From assembly GCA_024281135.1 (NCBI GenBank), contig JAMXLG010000218.1, positions 1 through 8,151 on the forward strand: a stretch of DNA of 8,151 bases, written 5' to 3'. The notes under the pieces are model-generated. The model searched no databases, had not been told where the DNA came from, and was given only the letters and a program-made list of their open reading frames with translations. The stretch comes from Vulcanimicrobiia bacterium. Lineage in GTDB: Bacteria; Eremiobacterota; Eremiobacteria; Baltobacterales; Baltobacteraceae. Shown here in pieces: positions 7,006-8,151 of this stretch (positions are counted from its first letter, which is position 1; each line of letters opens with the position of its first letter). Made by a program: the position numbers and the translations under genes.

Positions 7006-7064
7006 CCTGAGTAGCTTAAAGCCCATATGCCCAGAAAGTCAAGGATTTACTTTACTATCTCAGG
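7006..7064. promoter_or_regulatory. Imperfect dyad spanning the sufC/sufR divergent promoters (candidate SufR operator)
   Basis: CCTGAGTAG begins the left arm (7006-7021, which continues CTTAAAG) and CCTGAGATAGTAAAG is read on the opposite strand in the right arm (7050-7064). The arms match over CCTGAG, TAG and TAAAG apart from small gaps, and are centred between the two promoters. The left arm covers the proposed suf -10 and the right arm the proposed sufR -35. A repressor bound here could silence both directions. It does not match the CAAC-N6-GTTG operator known for cyanobacterial SufR, so SufR binding is inference. Confidence 0.33.
7015..7042 (-). promoter_or_regulatory. Predicted sigma-70-like promoter of the suf operon
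   Basis: On the minus strand, TTGACT (7037-7042) matches the -35 consensus at 5 of 6 positions. It is followed after 16 bases by TTTAAG (7015-7020), a 4 of 6 match for the -10 box. Transcription would start near 7008, leaving a leader of about 34 bases that contains the sufC ribosome site. Assigned from pattern only. Confidence 0.5.
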
Positions 7065-7079
7065 ACGCCGTGATAGGAT
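7051..7079 (+). promoter_or_regulatory. Predicted sigma-70-like promoter of sufR
   Basis: TTTACT (7051-7056) and TAGGAT (7074-7079) are separated by 17 bases, each matching its consensus at 4 of 6 positions. The start of transcription would be near 7086, only about 7 bases before the sufR ATG, so the message would be nearly leaderless; no good ribosome site precedes that ATG. The -35 boxes of this and the suf promoter are 8 bases apart, back to back. Confidence 0.42.
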
Positions 7080-7092
7080 ACCCACGAACGTC

Positions 7093-7722
7093 ATGCAGGT
7101 CGACCGCTTTTTCCAGACCACTCGCGGCAAAATTGTCGAGGAACTGCGCCGGCGGGGATCCGCCTCGGCCGCAGAACTCGCTGCCGTCTTCGGGCTTTCC
7201 CCTAATGCCGTACGGCAACAACTCGTCGTGCTTCAGCGCGACGGATTAGTGGAAGAAGCATCCGTCCGGCGCGGGCCGACCAAGCCGACCTTGGAATTTT
7301 CGCTCACCCCCGAAGCCGACAAACTTTTCCCGCAAAACTACGACAAGATGCTTTCTGCCGTACTGCGCGAGGTAAAAGATAAGTACGGCACGCCGGCGGT
7401 CGAGGAGATCTTCGATTCGATTGCACGCCGCGCGATAGACAAGGCAAAGGTGCGCGTGACGGCCTCGGATGCCGAGAGCAGGGTCGCGCAGTTGACGGAA
7501 GTCTTACGCGACGGCGGCGTGGTTGCCGAATACAGTTTGATTGACGGCGGGTTTATTCTCGAGGAACACAACTGTCCGTACTCGGGTGTCGCTAAGGATC
7601 ATCCGGAAGTGTGCTCGGTTATCCATCACGTGCTCGATGAAACCATCGGCGGCGAACACGAACAGGTGGACTCGCTGCGCGAAGGCGGAAAGAGTTGCAA
7701 GTTCGAACTCAAGGGAGTATAG
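7093..7722 (+). CDS. sufR: SufR-like Fe-S-sensing winged-helix transcriptional regulator of the suf genes
   Basis: 209 residues from the ATG at 7093. An in-frame ATG at 7027 would add 22 residues (MPRKSRIYFTISG...) that do not look like the family and would cover the proposed promoter, so it was not chosen. N-terminal winged helix: GKIVEELRRRGSASAAELA then LSPNAVRQQLVVLQRDGLV (about 12-53) and a TKPTLEFSLT wing. The C-terminal part carries EEHNCPYSGVAKDHPEVC and KSCKF, with Cys161, Cys174 and Cys202. SufR proteins hold an Fe-S cluster with three of four C-terminal cysteines (CX12CX13CX14C in cyanobacteria) and repress suf when the cluster is present. Here the first spacing (12 residues) is kept, the third cysteine is missing, and 27 residues separate Cys174 from Cys202, which equals the usual first-to-last layout within one residue. 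It is divergent from sufC, the usual setting for control of suf. Confidence 0.9.
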   Translation: MQVDRFFQTTRGKIVEELRRRGSASAAELAAVFGLSPNAVRQQLVVLQRDGLVEEASVRRGPTKPTLEFSLTPEADKLFPQNYDKMLSAVLREVKDKYGTPAVEEIFDSIARRAIDKAKVRVTASDAESRVAQLTEVLRDGGVVAEYSLIDGGFILEEHNCPYSGVAKDHPEVCSVIHHVLDETIGGEHEQVDSLREGGKSCKFELKGV

Positions 7723-7728
7723 GTTTTC

Positions 7729-8151
7729 GTGGATTTTGCCAAGTTTCAACGTCTCGTCGAAGCCCGTCCGGGCTTTCACACGATGGACGATCCGACCGCA
7801 AGCGGCGAGTACTTCAGCGACTCGTGCGGCGATATGTACAACTTCTTCCTGAAAGTCGGTCCCGGCGCAGTCATCGAGGACATCTCGTACTTCACGACCG
7901 GTTGCGGCTTCGGCACCGCAACGTGCAGTCTCGTGGTGGAACTTGCAAAGGGTAAAACGATCGACGAAGCGGGTGCGATCACGAACGGCGACATCGAAGC
8001 GCAACTCGCGGGATATCCCGAGAAGAAGAAAGACTACCCCGAACGCGCGCTCGAAGCGCTGAAGGTTGCGATCGACGATTACCGCGCAAAAGTAGCGGAA
8101 GGCAAAGTTCCCGATTACGGTACGATGGCGGCGCCGGAACGCAAGCCGCAA
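7729..8151 (+). CDS. IscU/NifU N-terminal-like scaffold protein lacking the third ligand cysteine (partial)
   Basis: The 3' end lies outside the window; 141 residues are visible from the GTG at 7729, six bases after sufR, with GGGAG at 7713-7717 as ribosome site. The protein follows the IscU pattern throughout: SCGDMYNFFLKV (Cys33, Asp35), TTGCGFGTATCSLVVELAKGKTIDEA (Cys59, Cys66), then a NGDIEAQLAGYPEKKKDYPERALEALKVAIDDYRAK region that lines up with the IscU C-terminal helix. Cys33, Asp35 and Cys59 match the first two ligand cysteines and the aspartate of IscU, with the same 26-residue spacing. Where IscU has His-Cys, this has Asp102-Tyr103, so the third ligand is lost. Cys66 stands where IscU has serine, about two helical turns from Cys59. 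It is distinct from the sufU in the same window. Likely an Fe-S scaffold or carrier relative; the actual role is unknown. Confidence 0.82.
   Translation, partial: MDFAKFQRLVEARPGFHTMDDPTASGEYFSDSCGDMYNFFLKVGPGAVIEDISYFTTGCGFGTATCSLVVELAKGKTIDEAGAITNGDIEAQLAGYPEKKKDYPERALEALKVAIDDYRAKVAEGKVPDYGTMAAPERKPQ

Noticed and set aside
6147..7010. Long plus-strand frame of 287 codons opposite sufC
   Set aside because: The opposite strand carries complete ABC ATPase motifs, so this is a mirror shadow.
7027..7092. Upstream ATG extension of sufR
   Set aside because: The added residues do not resemble SufR and the segment holds the promoter-like boxes.
7504..8151. Long minus-strand frame opposite sufR and the IscU-like gene
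   Set aside because: It is antisense to two clearly conserved proteins and no family is recognisable; typical for GC-rich DNA.
1..8151. CRISPR arrays, tRNA or rRNA genes, insertion sequences
   Set aside because: No regularly spaced repeats, no cloverleaf or rRNA sequence and no transposase-like frame were seen.

Overview
The window comes from a GC-rich bacterium with a SUF-type iron-sulfur (Fe-S) cluster assembly system. Gene order, lipoprotein style and a SufR-type regulator suggest a poorly studied soil or environmental lineage. Vulcanimicrobiota/Eremiobacterota is a guess with low confidence; nothing here fixes the taxonomy.

Left part (about 1-1190, plus strand): two tandem paralogues of a small secreted lipoprotein with the 'secreted repeat of unknown function' domain (Lipoprotein_15/COG4315 type). 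Their last 109 codons align without gaps and differ at 12 residues. The second copy (618-1151) is intact. The first (38-537) has a one-base frameshift in its signal peptide, so its lipobox and domain are out of frame with the start codon. A strong hairpin (1158-1184) separates these genes from the oppositely oriented block.

Central part (1169-6974, minus strand): a compact run of seven genes read right to left: sufC, sufD, sufS, sufU, a small membrane protein without a normal start codon, a DUF485 membrane protein, and an ActP-type sodium:solute (acetate) symporter. Neighbours overlap or lie at most 15 bases apart, so they are probably one operon. SufC (ATPase) and SufD (scaffold partner) belong to the SufBCD complex, SufS supplies sulfur from cysteine, and SufU receives it. 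sufB is not between sufC and sufD and is not in the window. The acetate-uptake pair at the end joins Fe-S assembly to carbon uptake.

Right part (6975-8151): a 118-base divergent control region with two back-to-back promoter-like sequences and an imperfect dyad spanning them, then sufR (7093-7722, plus strand), a winged-helix repressor with three C-terminal cysteines for an Fe-S cluster. Six bases later a second IscU/NifU-like scaffold gene begins and runs off the window edge. It keeps the first two scaffold cysteines but has no cysteine at the third position, and has an extra cysteine one helical stretch after the second.

The main points for follow-up are the altered IscU-like protein beside sufR, the small membrane gene that must use a CTG start or stop-codon readthrough, the suf-acetate symporter operon, and the divergent dyad.
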